Positions 49,084 to 57,959 of a stretch of 64,000 nt of DNA are shown here, piece by piece. Origin of the DNA: Villigracilis sp900696595 (GTDB taxonomy: Bacteria > Chloroflexota > Anaerolineae > Anaerolineales > Villigracilaceae). Under the pieces are notes generated by a model, which saw only the letters and a list, made by a program, of their open reading frames with translations, was not told the origin of the DNA and did no database searches. A program made the translations under genes and the position numbers. The stretch spans positions 1-64,000 of the forward strand of contig SZPH01000001.1 of NCBI GenBank assembly GCA_030263615.1, read 5' to 3'. Positions within the stretch are counted from its first letter, which is position 1. Every line of letters begins with the position of its first letter.

Positions 49084-50673
49084 TTACTTCCAATCCAGCC
49101 GGGCGATCAATCCGTCCCCGGTAACTTGATAAGATTTGCCGTTGCCGCTGTCCACCAGCCAGAGATTGCCCTGGTAGGTCACGGCGAGAAAATGACCCGT
49201 TTGGCCGTCCACTTCGGCGGGCGCCCATGCGGGTGTCTGCGGTTCGAGTCCGTTCTTATCCGGCGGCGGGAAGAGCGTGGCGCTGTTTGAACCGTCGCGG
49301 TCCATCACGACGAGGCGGTAGCGGCTGGTGTCGCTCTGGTCGTTGAAAATGGATTGCAGGTAGGCGATCTGAAACGACGCTTCCCTTCCGATGTACTGGA
49401 TGGGCGACGCGGACGGATAGGCGAACATCCCGGTCGAATCGGCGAGGGTCGCTGCCGTCTCGTTGCTGAACGAGAGGGCGGAGAGGTCGAAATAGGGTGA
49501 CTCTTCGCCGGAAATGGGCGCCGGCGCGGGGGCATGGCTGACGAAGTATAAACTGTTTCCATCCGCGCCCCAGACGATGGGCGGAATCCACGCCCAGTCG
49601 CTGTGGGTGTTCAGCGGGGTGATCTCGAGGGTCGGCTTTATATAACCGCCGTCCTGGTCCACCATGCCGATGCCGTCGGGGCGGGAGTAGGCAAGACGCC
49701 CGTCCGGGGCGAAGGCGAAGGTCATGCCCCACCAGCCGTAGACTCCGCCGCTGTTGGCGTAAAGCAAACGGCGCGGACTTCCGCTGTTGGTGAGGCTGAC
49801 GCGATATAAGTCGTTGTTGGCCTGCCAGCCGGGGGCGGCGCTGCGCGGCTCGACGGTGGAGTACGCTACAGAATTCGTTCCGGGAATCCACGCCGCGAAA
49901 TGGACGATATTTTTCGCTTGAAGCGAGATCAATTTCGGCTCGATGTTTTTCGTGCGCACCGCCCAAAGCGTGTTGATCTCTTCGTCGGCGGGTTTGCTTG
50001 ATTTGCGCGTGAAGACGAGGTATTCGCCGTTGGGCGAGAGCGTGAAGATGCGCCCGTCCAGGTCGCCTGTGCTGACGATGACGCGCCGGTTGGCGGTCGA
50101 GCCTTCCATGATCCAGGCGTTGCCGCCCGCCAGATATGCCAGTGTGCCGGGGATGTTCAACGGGGCGAAGGATGCCTGCGCGCCGACCATGACGATCTCG
50201 GGCAGGGCTTCTTTTATCAGCACGGATTTCACGATGGTTTTGCTGATCTCTGCGCCGTCTTCGAGGATTCTGCGATAGGTGACTTCCTCCAGCCCGTTTA
50301 CCCCGGCTTGAACGAGGCGCGTCTCTCCTTCGGGGAGGGTTTCGTTGCGCGCCACCTGCCGCTCAAAAGGGATGACGACTTCTTCGGTCTCGAAGAGTTC
50401 TTCGACTCGAATCAAGACGATGCTGTCGCCGTCGCCGATGACGGTGTAGAGCGGGGGGGCGGTTTTGTCGAGTTTTCCCACTTCGTACCCGGCTTCTGCC
50501 AGCGCTTGCGATACGGTGACGCCCGCCCCCACGCTTGTGTCTGTGGTCGCGCCGTCGGCGGTGATGCGGACGGTGATCTTGTCGTTCAACTGCGGGGAGC
50601 GGCAGGACGCTGTCAGCGAGGTTAAAAGCAGGATGGTCAGGATCAAGCCGGGGCGGAGTCTGAACCGGGGCAT
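49084..50673 (-). CDS. Lipoprotein with DUF348/G5-like region and beta-propeller
   Basis: 529 residues. Signal peptide with lipobox LTASC. Residues 30-85 (KITVRITADGATTDTSVGAGVTVSQALAEAGY, read in parts) match the DUF348 ubiquitin-like domain found in Rpf/YabE wall proteins; a G5-like stretch (ETRLVQAGVNGLEEVTYRR) follows. The rest contains repeated blades with SPNGEYLVFTRK and APDGRLAYSRPDG, typical of WD40/TolB-like propellers. It is likely surface-anchored, binding wall or protein. It lies 19 bp after the small lipoprotein gene upstream. Function unknown. Confidence 0.85.
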   Translation of the reverse strand: MPRFRLRPGLILTILLLTSLTASCRSPQLNDKITVRITADGATTDTSVGAGVTVSQALAEAGYEVGKLDKTAPPLYTVIGDGDSIVLIRVEELFETEEVVIPFERQVARNETLPEGETRLVQAGVNGLEEVTYRRILEDGAEISKTIVKSVLIKEALPEIVMVGAQASFAPLNIPGTLAYLAGGNAWIMEGSTANRRVIVSTGDLDGRIFTLSPNGEYLVFTRKSSKPADEEINTLWAVRTKNIEPKLISLQAKNIVHFAAWIPGTNSVAYSTVEPRSAAPGWQANNDLYRVSLTNSGSPRRLLYANSGGVYGWWGMTFAFAPDGRLAYSRPDGIGMVDQDGGYIKPTLEITPLNTHSDWAWIPPIVWGADGNSLYFVSHAPAPAPISGEESPYFDLSALSFSNETAATLADSTGMFAYPSASPIQYIGREASFQIAYLQSIFNDQSDTSRYRLVVMDRDGSNSATLFPPPDKNGLEPQTPAWAPAEVDGQTGHFLAVTYQGNLWLVDSGNGKSYQVTGDGLIARLDWK

Positions 50674-50692
50674 GTGTTGTATAATCCGACGA

Positions 50693-51262
50693 CTATTTGA
50701 TCCGCCCGGTTACGGTCATGACTCCGTTTGCGATGGCGATGGATTCCAGTCGAAATCCGCTGGCGACGGGCCCAAACGAACCGGTGAAGGCTTCGTCAAT
50801 GACGGCGCCGACGGCTGTGTTCAAACCTTCGGGCGCGGGGAAGGGACCGAAATCGGCGGAGGCGATTTGAATTGCGGGCTGGCCGGTGACGGGATCGAGG
50901 ATGACGTTCATGACGATCAGCATGTTGGCGGTGAACCATCCCTGCGTGATCCTGCCGTATAATTTCAGTTGACCGTCGCGCAGGAAAATTTGCGGGTCGG
51001 TGAAGGGTGGGTCTGCCTGCTGGGAAAGTTTTTGCGCCATGAAGCCGGTGAGCTGGCTTTCGGTGATCTGTAATGTGATGACGCCCGTCTCGGCGCCGGT
51101 GACGATCGCCTGTTGGATCATCTCCTGCATGGAGAGGGCGGCTTCGGGCGAGGCGGGGATGGTTTCGGCGGGGTAGTCGGGTCCGCCGACGTTGATGGAA
51201 CACGCCAGCGATGCGGCGATAAGAATGGAAATAAATAGATGGAATCGCAGTTTTGATTTCAT
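50693..51262 (-). CDS. Small lipoprotein of unknown function
   Basis: 189 residues from ATG 51262; ATG 51268 (two codons upstream) is an equal alternative. Signal peptide KSKLRFHLFISILIAASLAC gives a lipidated Cys. The mature part has an AEEA-like helical start followed by ITLQITESQLTGFMAQKL and a beta-rich region ending IANGVMTVTGRIK, reminiscent of LppA/DUF2993-like lipid-binding lipoproteins, but this is tentative. Cotranscribed with the propeller lipoprotein, and divergent from scpB. Confidence 0.75.
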   Translation of the reverse strand: MKSKLRFHLFISILIAASLACSINVGGPDYPAETIPASPEAALSMQEMIQQAIVTGAETGVITLQITESQLTGFMAQKLSQQADPPFTDPQIFLRDGQLKLYGRITQGWFTANMLIVMNVILDPVTGQPAIQIASADFGPFPAPEGLNTAVGAVIDEAFTGSFGPVASGFRLESIAIANGVMTVTGRIK

Positions 51263-51300
51263 GATCATGTTCACCAATTTTACAGCGGAGCAATTATAGC

Positions 51301-51864
51301 ATGGGCGAATCGCAATCCATTTCAAAAGGTGAGTTGAGCCTGGCGGCGAAGATCGAGGCGATGTTGTTTGTTTCGGCGGAGCCGGTGGCGACGGCGCAGT
51401 TGGCGCAGGCGCTGGATGTGACGGCTTCGGTCGTGGAGCGCGGTTTGAAGGAGCTCGAAGAGTCGCTTCAGGCGCGCGGGTTGCGCCTGCAAAGGAACGC
51501 CGGGCGCGTTCAATTGACGACCGCGCCGGAACTGGCCTCGCTGGTGGAGACTTTCCTCGGTCTGGAGGCAATTACGCATCTCAGCCGCGCGGCGTTGGAG
51601 ACGCTTGCCATCATCGCCTATCAACAGCCGGTGACGCGCCCGCAGATCGATTCGATCCGCGGCGTGAACAGCGACGGTATGTTGAAGAGTTTGCTGGGCA
51701 AGGGCTTGATCCTGGAGTCGGGGCGCACGGACGGGCCGGGGCGCCCGATCTTGTACTCGACCACGCCGGAGTTTCTCCAGCATTTCGGTTTGAGTTCGAT
51801 CCTGGAACTTCCGCCGCTCGCCGCGCCTGTTGAAGATGAACCGGCGGAGTTATTGAAGGGATAA
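51301..51864 (+). CDS. scpB: Segregation and condensation protein B
   Basis: 187 residues. Two winged-helix domains: LAAKIEAMLFVSAEPVATAQLAQ at the N-terminus and ITHLSRAALETLAIIAYQQPVTRPQID in the centre, with GLILESGRTDGPGRPILYSTT. ScpB joins ScpA and SMC in chromosome condensation. scpA, usually adjacent, is not here; a divergent lipoprotein takes its place. It is followed by the RluB-type gene after 1 bp, a common arrangement. Confidence 0.95.
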   Translation: MGESQSISKGELSLAAKIEAMLFVSAEPVATAQLAQALDVTASVVERGLKELEESLQARGLRLQRNAGRVQLTTAPELASLVETFLGLEAITHLSRAALETLAIIAYQQPVTRPQIDSIRGVNSDGMLKSLLGKGLILESGRTDGPGRPILYSTTPEFLQHFGLSSILELPPLAAPVEDEPAELLKG

Positions 51865-51865
51865 A

Positions 51866-52630
51866 ATGCAGGAACGATTACAGAAGATATTGGCGCAAGC
51901 CGGTTATGGGTCGCGGCGCGCGTGCGAGGAATTCATCGTTGCCGGGCGAGTCTCGGTCAATGGGAAGGTGGCGGCTCTCGGGCAGAAAGCGGACCCGGCG
52001 TCCGATACGGTCACTTTGGACGGCAAGGCTTTGGCGAAGCGCGAGGCGCTGGTCTACATCGCACTGCACAAGCCGCGCAATGTCTTATCCGCCGCGGAAG
52101 GGCAGGATGATCGTCGAATCGTCCGCGATTTGATTCCCGTGCCGGGGCATCTCTATCCGGTGGGGCGGCTCGACTTCGACTCCGAGGGTTTGATTCTGAT
52201 GACCAACGACGGGGAGTTGACGAATAAACTCACGCATCCGCGTTATGGGCATGAAAAGGAATATCGGGTTCTCGTGGCGCGTCGTCCCGACAACGAGCAA
52301 CTCGATGCGTGGCGGAGAGGCGTGGTCTTGTCCGACGGCGATAAAACGCAGCCCGCTCACGTCAACTTTCTTTCCACATCCGGCAAGGGCGCGTGGATTC
52401 GAGTCGTGATGGGCGAGGGGAAGAAGCGCCAGATCCGCGAAGTGGGAAAACTGCTCGGCTTGCCGGTCGTGCGCATCATCCGCACGCGGATTGGGACGCT
52501 GAAACTGGGCGACCTCAAGCCCCGTCAGTGGCGGTATCTCACTGAGGATGAGGTGCGGGAATTGAAAGGGGGCGCAGCCGCGACGTTCGAAAGGAAACCG
52601 CGCCCAAAGCGGGTTTCGCGGCGGACTTGA
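51866..52630 (+). CDS. rluB: Pseudouridine synthase, RsuA/RluB family
   Basis: 254 residues. An S4 RNA-binding domain (MQERLQKILAQAGYGSRRACEE) precedes the catalytic domain with PVGRLDFDSEGLILMTNDGEL, where the Asp in GRLD is the nucleophile, and KKRQIREVGKLLGLPVVRIIR. It isomerises uridine in ribosomal RNA, probably 23S. RluB, RluE and RsuA are hard to separate by eye; the scpB neighbourhood favours RluB. The basic tail KPRPKRVSRR is normal. Confidence 0.9.
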   Translation: MQERLQKILAQAGYGSRRACEEFIVAGRVSVNGKVAALGQKADPASDTVTLDGKALAKREALVYIALHKPRNVLSAAEGQDDRRIVRDLIPVPGHLYPVGRLDFDSEGLILMTNDGELTNKLTHPRYGHEKEYRVLVARRPDNEQLDAWRRGVVLSDGDKTQPAHVNFLSTSGKGAWIRVVMGEGKKRQIREVGKLLGLPVVRIIRTRIGTLKLGDLKPRQWRYLTEDEVRELKGGAAATFERKPRPKRVSRRT

Positions 52631-52747
52631 TGATGTTGAGATGTATTTCAAATTAACCGGGCAATCCCTGTTGGCGTCTTTTTTTTCAACGCGAAAGGCG
52701 CGAAGCGGGCGAATTTACGCGAAGATAATACTTGTACTCAAGGATAA

Positions 52748-54076
52748 ATGAAAACGATACAACGCATTTTGCTTCTTGCTCTTACGGCGATCGTTGCGAC
52801 CGCCTGCCGGGGATTGCCGCGCATCAACGATACGCGCCCGAACTTTTTGATTATCGTCACCGACGACCAGCGTTACGACACGATGGAGTACATGCCCAAC
52901 ACCCAACGCTTGATCTTCGATCAAGGCGCGACCTTTTCGCGCGGGTATGTCACCACTCCGTTTTGCTGTCCGAGCCGCGCCAGCATCCTGACTGGGATGT
53001 ACGCGCACAACCATGGAGTTTACGTCAACGAGATTCCGCTCGAGATCGGGACGGTGGCTGAGGCGCTTTACCGGAACGGCTACTTCACCGGGTTGGTCGG
53101 CAAGTATCTGAATTCGTGGAACGGGGACATGCGTCCCGAATTCGATTACTGGGTGTCGTTTTGGGGTGGGACGATGAAGCATTATTACGACCCGGATTTG
53201 AACGTCAATGGAACCTGGTCGAAGCACGCCGGTTATTCCACTTATTTATTCCGCGATTATGGACTTGAATTCCTGGACGAAGCCGCGCGGCAGTCCAGAC
53301 CGTTTTTCCTGCTCTACACTCCCAATGCGCCCCATGCCCCGTTTACGCCCGCCAAAGAGGATACAGCGCTTTACACGGACCTGCCTCCGTACCGCCCGCT
53401 CAGTTTCAACGAGGCGGACGTTTCGGATAAGCCGGAATCCATATCGAACATGGCGGAGTTGTCCGCTGAAGACATTGCCGCAATTGATAACACCCGCAGA
53501 CGGCAGATTTTGACTCTCGTCGCGCTCGACCGCACGATCCCGGACATCGTCAACAAATTGAGCGAGATCGGCGAACTGGATAGCACCGTCATTATCTTCA
53601 TCTCCGACAACGGCAAACACTGGGGCGAGCACCGACTGGACTCGAAAAGCACAGCGTATGAGGAATCGGTCAAAGTGCCGTTTGCCATCCGTTATCCGCC
53701 GCTGATCCCGTCTCCCTATGTTGAAGACCGCATCGTCGCCAACATAGACATCGCCCCAACTATCTACGAACTCTCCGAAACGGCCGCCCCCGGCAATGTG
53801 GACGGACGTTCGCTGGTCGCTTTGTTGGGCGGCGCGGACGATTGGCGCGATCACATCCTGCTCGAAGCCTGGCCCGACCGCGGCGCCTGGGCGGCGATCC
53901 ATACCGGCGACTCGATCTACATCGAGACGGTGGACGATCTTACCGAGTTCTACGATCTGACGCGCGACCCCTTTCAGATGGAGAACGCTGTTAACGACCC
54001 GCAATACCGGGATGTGATCGCCAAACTCAAGCAATATCTGGACGCGGAACGCCCGTCGGGCGCCTTGTCCCCTTGA
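52748..54076 (+). CDS. Sulfatase lipoprotein
   Basis: 442 residues. Signal peptide with lipobox IVATAC. The sulfatase active-site motif FCCPSRASILTG matches C-x-P-S-R, in which the first Cys is turned into formylglycine; TDDQRY holds the metal Asp residues, and IIFISDNGKHWGEH the second metal site. It should hydrolyse sulfate esters outside the membrane, possibly of algal or animal glycans. The anaerobic or aerobic maturation enzyme is not in the window. AAGGA site precedes the ATG. Followed at 54094 by the gcv promoter. Confidence 0.93.
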   Translation: MKTIQRILLLALTAIVATACRGLPRINDTRPNFLIIVTDDQRYDTMEYMPNTQRLIFDQGATFSRGYVTTPFCCPSRASILTGMYAHNHGVYVNEIPLEIGTVAEALYRNGYFTGLVGKYLNSWNGDMRPEFDYWVSFWGGTMKHYYDPDLNVNGTWSKHAGYSTYLFRDYGLEFLDEAARQSRPFFLLYTPNAPHAPFTPAKEDTALYTDLPPYRPLSFNEADVSDKPESISNMAELSAEDIAAIDNTRRRQILTLVALDRTIPDIVNKLSEIGELDSTVIIFISDNGKHWGEHRLDSKSTAYEESVKVPFAIRYPPLIPSPYVEDRIVANIDIAPTIYELSETAAPGNVDGRSLVALLGGADDWRDHILLEAWPDRGAWAAIHTGDSIYIETVDDLTEFYDLTRDPFQMENAVNDPQYRDVIAKLKQYLDAERPSGALSP

Positions 54077-54093
54077 AAGGTTACTTTTTTCCC

Positions 54094-54122
54094 TTGACTT
54101 TGGCGTTCCTCGAACTTAGAAT
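54094..54122 (+). promoter_or_regulatory. Promoter of the glycine riboswitch-gcv operon
   Basis: TTGACT (54094-54099), 17-nt spacer, TAGAAT (54117-54122); transcription would start near 54129, just ahead of the riboswitch. Confidence 0.8.
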
Positions 54123-54139
54123 TCGTTTAACAATCGAAC

Positions 54140-54408
54140 GGAATGCAGGGAAGAGTTCCCGCTCTGGCGGGACGCCGAAGGTGCAAATCTGGGCGAGGCG
54201 AAACCGGATGAATCTCTCAGGCAAAAGGACCCTGCAACCGAAACCACTCTGGAAAATTCCCGCGAGGGATACCGACGGTGTAAATTTAGTGGGGTAGTCC
54301 AATGGTCAAATAGCCTGTTAGTCAAATGGTCAAAAGCCAGCCGACTAAGCGACTACGAGACTAAAAGACTACAAGACTAAACCAATCTCTCAGGTTCCGT
54401 TACAGAGG
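54140..54408 (+). ncRNA. Tandem glycine riboswitch with repeat-expanded second aptamer
   Basis: Aptamer 1 (54144-54236) has the P1 pair TGCAGGG/CCCTGCA and the conserved core GCCGAAGGTGCAAA and AATCTCTCAGGCAAAAGGAC. Aptamer 2 (54246-54408) has CTCTG/CAGAG ends, ACCGACGGTGTAAA and AATCTCTCAGGTTCCG. Between these two core halves, aptamer 2 carries about 90 nt of short repeats (54294-54382) instead of the usual one to three dozen. The 3' P1 strand overlaps the following terminator, as expected for a glycine-activated switch. Confidence 0.9.
54294..54382. repeat. Short tandem repeats inside aptamer 2 of the glycine riboswitch
   Basis: TAGTC and GGTCAAA units on the 5' side and five GACTA units (GACTAAGCGACTACGAGACTA...) on the 3' side. 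The two sets are complementary, so they can extend the P3 stem in alternative registers. Confidence 0.8.
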
Positions 54409-54441
54409 ACGCGCACTCTTTGTATTGCGCGTCCTCTTTTT
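54405..54441 (+). terminator. Riboswitch-controlled intrinsic terminator
   Basis: Perfect 11-bp stem GAGGACGCGCA (54405-54415) with TGCGCGTCCTC (54426-54436), then TTTTTATT. Its 5' strand shares GAG with P1 of aptamer 2. Confidence 0.92.
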
Positions 54442-54487
54442 ATTCGCCAACATCCGCGCTACGGCGCCACACCCACAGGAGATAAAC

Positions 54488-54865
54488 ATGAACGCCCCTG
54501 AAAACCTCAAGTATGCCAAGTCCGACGAATGGTTCGACCCGGCCACCGGCGCGGTGGGCATTTCCGATTATGCCCAGAACCAACTTTCCGATATCGTCTT
54601 TGTCGAAATTCTTGTGGAGGAGGGCGAGGAGTTGACCGTCGGCAAACCCATCGCCTCGGTTGAATCGGTCAAAGCCTCGTCGGAAATTTACGCACCCGCT
54701 TCGGGCAGGGTCAGCGCCGTGAATAAGGGACTCTCCGAGAAGCCTGAAACGCTCAATTCCGACCCCTATGGCGAAGGCTGGATGATCAAACTTGAAGGCG
54801 GCGCGGCCGGAGACCTGATGGACGCGGGAGGCTACGAGACCTATTGCGAAGGAAGAGCGCATTAG
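54488..54865 (+). CDS. gcvH: Glycine cleavage system H protein
   Basis: 125 residues. The ATG 54488 is chosen for the CAGGAG site; a longer reading begins inside the terminator. The lipoyl domain is clear: FVEILVEEGEELTVGKPIASVESVKASSE, read in parts, with the lipoylated Lys in ESVKA. H protein carries the aminomethyl group between GcvP and GcvT. First gene of the gcv operon under the glycine riboswitch. Confidence 0.97.
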   Translation: MNAPENLKYAKSDEWFDPATGAVGISDYAQNQLSDIVFVEILVEEGEELTVGKPIASVESVKASSEIYAPASGRVSAVNKGLSEKPETLNSDPYGEGWMIKLEGGAAGDLMDAGGYETYCEGRAH

Positions 54866-54870
54866 TTTGG

Positions 54871-55035
54871 GTCGAATCAGTTGAGTAGGCGAGCAGCCAA
54901 TTCGTCAAATAGTCGAGTAGCCAATTAGTCAAGTAGTCGAGTAGCCAGACCACCCCGACCACCCGACCCCCCGACTGCCCGACCACCCGACCACCCGACC
55001 ATCCGACTACCCAACCACCCCCGACTGCCCAACCA
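54871..55035. repeat. Short tandem repeats between gcvH and gcvPA
   Basis: About 165 bp of GTCAAGTAGTCGAGTAGCCA units passing into ACCACCCGACC units (7-8 bp). No coding sense. The repeat type resembles that in the riboswitch aptamer 500 bp upstream. Confidence 0.85.
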
Positions 55036-55045
55036 GGACACTAAA

Positions 55046-56380
55046 ATGACCTATATCCCCATCTCTCCCGCAGAACGGGATGCGATGTTGCAGACCGTCG
55101 GCGTAAAAACGCTTGACGACCTCTTCGACGCAATTCCGAAGACACACCGCTTCCCCCAACTCGACCTTCCCCCCGCATTAACAGAAATGGAAGCCGCCGC
55201 GCACCTTGCGGATATGGCGTCCAGCAACGAGAACGTACGGCAGGATTTAATCTCATTCCTCGGCGCCGGCGCGTACAACCACTACATCCCCAGCGTGGTG
55301 GACCACATCCTGCGGCGCGGCGAATTCTATACCGCGTACACGCCCTACCAGCCGGAAATTTCGCAAGGCACACTGCAAGCCATCTTTGAATACCAATCGC
55401 TGATGGCCAACCTGACCGGCATGGAAGTTTCCAACGCATCGCATTACGACGGCGCCACCGCCGCGGCCGAGGCGGCCAACCTGGCGTACGCCCAATTTCG
55501 CGGAAAGCGAAAAAAAATCGTCTTGTCGCCCGCAGTTCACCCGCAATATCGCGAAGTCATTCGCACCTATTCGCAAGGCATGGGGCTGGAAACTGTCGGG
55601 GACGATATCGAAAATAGCGAGAGCGGACCCGAGGCAGTAATCCCGCACATTGACGAAGCGACCATGCTGGTCACAGTACAATACCCCGACTTCTTCGGAC
55701 GCATCTACGATTACGCCGACCTGATTAAAACGGCGCACGAAAAGGGCGCGCTGGTATGCGTCGTGGCCAACCCCACCGCGCTGGCCATGCTGAAGCCCCC
55801 CGGCGAAATGGGCGCGGATATCGTCGTGGGCGAAGCCCAACCCTTCGGCATCCCGCTCTGGTATGGCGGACCGTACCTCGGCTTCTTCACCACAAAGAAA
55901 TCCTACGTGCATAAAATGGCCGGGCGCCTCGTCGGCGAAACGATGGACGCGCGCGGCAACCGTTCCTACGTGCTGACGCTCACCGCCCGCGAACAACATA
56001 TTAAACGCGAGCGCGCCACATCGAACATTTGCACCAACCAGGGGCTGCTGGCGCTGGCGGCCGCGGTCTATGTCTCCGTACTGGGACGGCAGGGCCTGCG
56101 GGAAGTGGCCAACCTTTGTTACCAAAAAGCGCATTACGCCGCCGCTGAACTCGAAAAACTGAAAGGTTTCAGCCTGAACCGTTCCGCGCCCTTCTTCCAT
56201 GAATTTGTATTAAACACGCCAAAACCAGCCGGCGAGATCAACCGCTACCTGCTTGATCACGGCGTTCTTGGCGGCTACGACCTCGGACCCGGCATGAAGA
56301 ATCAACTTCTCGTCGCTGTAACCGAGATGAACAGCAAGGACGAGATTGACACGCTCGTCGCTTTGTTAAAGGAGATGTAG
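55046..56380 (+). CDS. gcvPA: Glycine dehydrogenase (decarboxylating) subunit 1
   Basis: 444 residues. The split-P N-terminal subunit: YIPISPAERDAMLQTVGVK, FLGAGAYNHYIPSVVDHIL, and ASHYDGATAAAEA are diagnostic, and GPYLGFFTTKKSYVHKMAGR follows. With GcvPB it forms the PLP enzyme that decarboxylates glycine and loads the H protein. An AGGA site precedes the ATG. Confidence 0.98.
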   Translation: MTYIPISPAERDAMLQTVGVKTLDDLFDAIPKTHRFPQLDLPPALTEMEAAAHLADMASSNENVRQDLISFLGAGAYNHYIPSVVDHILRRGEFYTAYTPYQPEISQGTLQAIFEYQSLMANLTGMEVSNASHYDGATAAAEAANLAYAQFRGKRKKIVLSPAVHPQYREVIRTYSQGMGLETVGDDIENSESGPEAVIPHIDEATMLVTVQYPDFFGRIYDYADLIKTAHEKGALVCVVANPTALAMLKPPGEMGADIVVGEAQPFGIPLWYGGPYLGFFTTKKSYVHKMAGRLVGETMDARGNRSYVLTLTAREQHIKRERATSNICTNQGLLALAAAVYVSVLGRQGLREVANLCYQKAHYAAAELEKLKGFSLNRSAPFFHEFVLNTPKPAGEINRYLLDHGVLGGYDLGPGMKNQLLVAVTEMNSKDEIDTLVALLKEM

Positions 56381-56382
56381 AC

Positions 56383-57867
56383 ATGGCAAACATCGTTGAA
56401 CCGACCATCTTTGAACTCTCCTCTCCCGGGCGACGCGGCGTGACCATGCCCGCCTCCGACGTGCCGACGACTGATCTGCCCCCCCAATCTTTGCTTCGCT
56501 CCGACCTGCCCCTGCCCGAACTCGCCGAAGTGGACGTGGTGCGCCACTACATGAAACTCTCCACCTTCAACTACTCGGTGGACGGCGGATTCTACCCGTT
56601 GGGCTCGTGTACGATGAAATACAACCCAAAAATCAATGAAGACGCCTGCCGCCTGCCCGGCTTTCTGTTCTCGCACCCGCTCCAGCCTGCCGAAACTGCG
56701 CAGGGAAACCTGGCGCTGATGTACGAAATGCAGGAATGGCTGAAGGAGATCAGCGGCTTTGCAGGAGTCACACTTCAACCTGCGGCCGGAGCGCACGGCG
56801 AATTTGCCGGAGTCTTGATGATGGCGGCCTATCACAAATCGCGCGGCGATACCAGACGCGTCAAGATGCTCATCCCCGACGCAGCCCACGGAACCAACCC
56901 CGCCTCGGTCGGTATGTTGGGCTTTACCGTCGTCACCATCCCCTCTGACCCGCGCGGAAACGTGGACCTGGAAGCCCTCAAAGCCGCCTGCGACGATACC
57001 GTCGTTGGCATGATGCTCACCAACCCCAACACGCTCGGCATGTTCGACGAACATATCGAAGACGTTATAAAAATGGTCAAAGACTGCGGCGGACTGATGT
57101 ACGGCGACGGCGCAAACCTGAACGCCCTGCTCGGCATTGTCCGCCCCGGCGACCTCGGTTTTGACGTAATGCACTTCAACCTGCACAAGACCTTTTCCGT
57201 CCCGCATGGCGGCGGCGGACCTGGCTCGGGCCCGGTGGGCGTCAGCCAAAGACTGGCAGATTTTCTCCCCTCGCCGCTGGTTGACATCGTGGAAGAGGGC
57301 GACGATGAAATCGCCCCGCTGTATGGGTTTGTCGCGCCGAAACACAGCATTGGGCGCATGAAGGCCTTTCACGGACACTTTGGCGGCGGGCTGGTGCGCG
57401 CCTATACCTACATCCTCATGCACGGCGCAGACGGCTTGAAAGACATTGCACAATATGCCGTATTGAACGCGAACTACCTGCAGGCGCGATTGCGCGGAAC
57501 ATACCGTATTCCTTACGACCGCATTTGCATGCACGAGTTTGTCGTCGAGGGACGTTTTGACGGGAGCGATGTCCGCGCCCTGGATATTTCAAAACGCCTG
57601 ATGGATTACAACTTCCACCCGCCCACAAACTACTTCCCGCTCATCGTCCCCGAAGCGTTGATGATCGAACCGACCGAGACCGAGAACAAGGACACCCTCG
57701 ACCGCTTTGCGGATGCAATGATCAAAATTGCCGAAGAGTCTCAAACCCAGCCGGAACTGCTCCATGGCGCGCCCAGTACCACCCGGTTCGGACGCATGGA
57801 CGAGGTCAAGGCGGCAAGGGAACTGGTCTTATGTTGCTGGCTGCCGGAGGGGTATAGCGATCAGTGA
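56383..57867 (+). CDS. gcvPB: Glycine dehydrogenase (decarboxylating) subunit 2
   Basis: 494 residues, 2 bp after gcvPA. It carries the PLP lysine in HFNLHKTFSVPHGGGGPGSG and the segments FYPLGSCTMKYNPKINE and GAHGEFAGVLMM typical of the family. Forms a heterotetramer with GcvPA. gcvT and lpd, needed to finish the cycle, are not in this window. A terminator follows 20 bp after the stop. Confidence 0.98.
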   Translation: MANIVEPTIFELSSPGRRGVTMPASDVPTTDLPPQSLLRSDLPLPELAEVDVVRHYMKLSTFNYSVDGGFYPLGSCTMKYNPKINEDACRLPGFLFSHPLQPAETAQGNLALMYEMQEWLKEISGFAGVTLQPAAGAHGEFAGVLMMAAYHKSRGDTRRVKMLIPDAAHGTNPASVGMLGFTVVTIPSDPRGNVDLEALKAACDDTVVGMMLTNPNTLGMFDEHIEDVIKMVKDCGGLMYGDGANLNALLGIVRPGDLGFDVMHFNLHKTFSVPHGGGGPGSGPVGVSQRLADFLPSPLVDIVEEGDDEIAPLYGFVAPKHSIGRMKAFHGHFGGGLVRAYTYILMHGADGLKDIAQYAVLNANYLQARLRGTYRIPYDRICMHEFVVEGRFDGSDVRALDISKRLMDYNFHPPTNYFPLIVPEALMIEPTETENKDTLDRFADAMIKIAEESQTQPELLHGAPSTTRFGRMDEVKAARELVLCCWLPEGYSDQ

Positions 57868-57887
57868 GCGGTGATCAGTGAGAAAGG

Positions 57888-57917
57888 AAGCCTCGCGGGA
57901 AACTGCGGGGCTTTTTG
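57888..57917 (+). terminator. Terminator of the gcv operon
   Basis: AAGCCTCGC pairs with GCGGGGCTT (loop GGGAAACT) followed by TTTTGG. Confidence 0.8.
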
Positions 57918-57959
57918 GTTTGATTTATAATGCCGGTTGGATTTTCAGAAGTTTGAACC

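Noticed and set aside
54425..54487. Longer N-terminus of GcvH
   Set aside because: The start would lie in the riboswitch terminator stem, and the ATG at 54488 has a good ribosome site.
55253..56200. 315-codon minus-strand frame in gcvPA
   Set aside because: It is a shadow of gcvPA, which is a complete and well recognised gene; high GC third positions create long antisense frames throughout the window.
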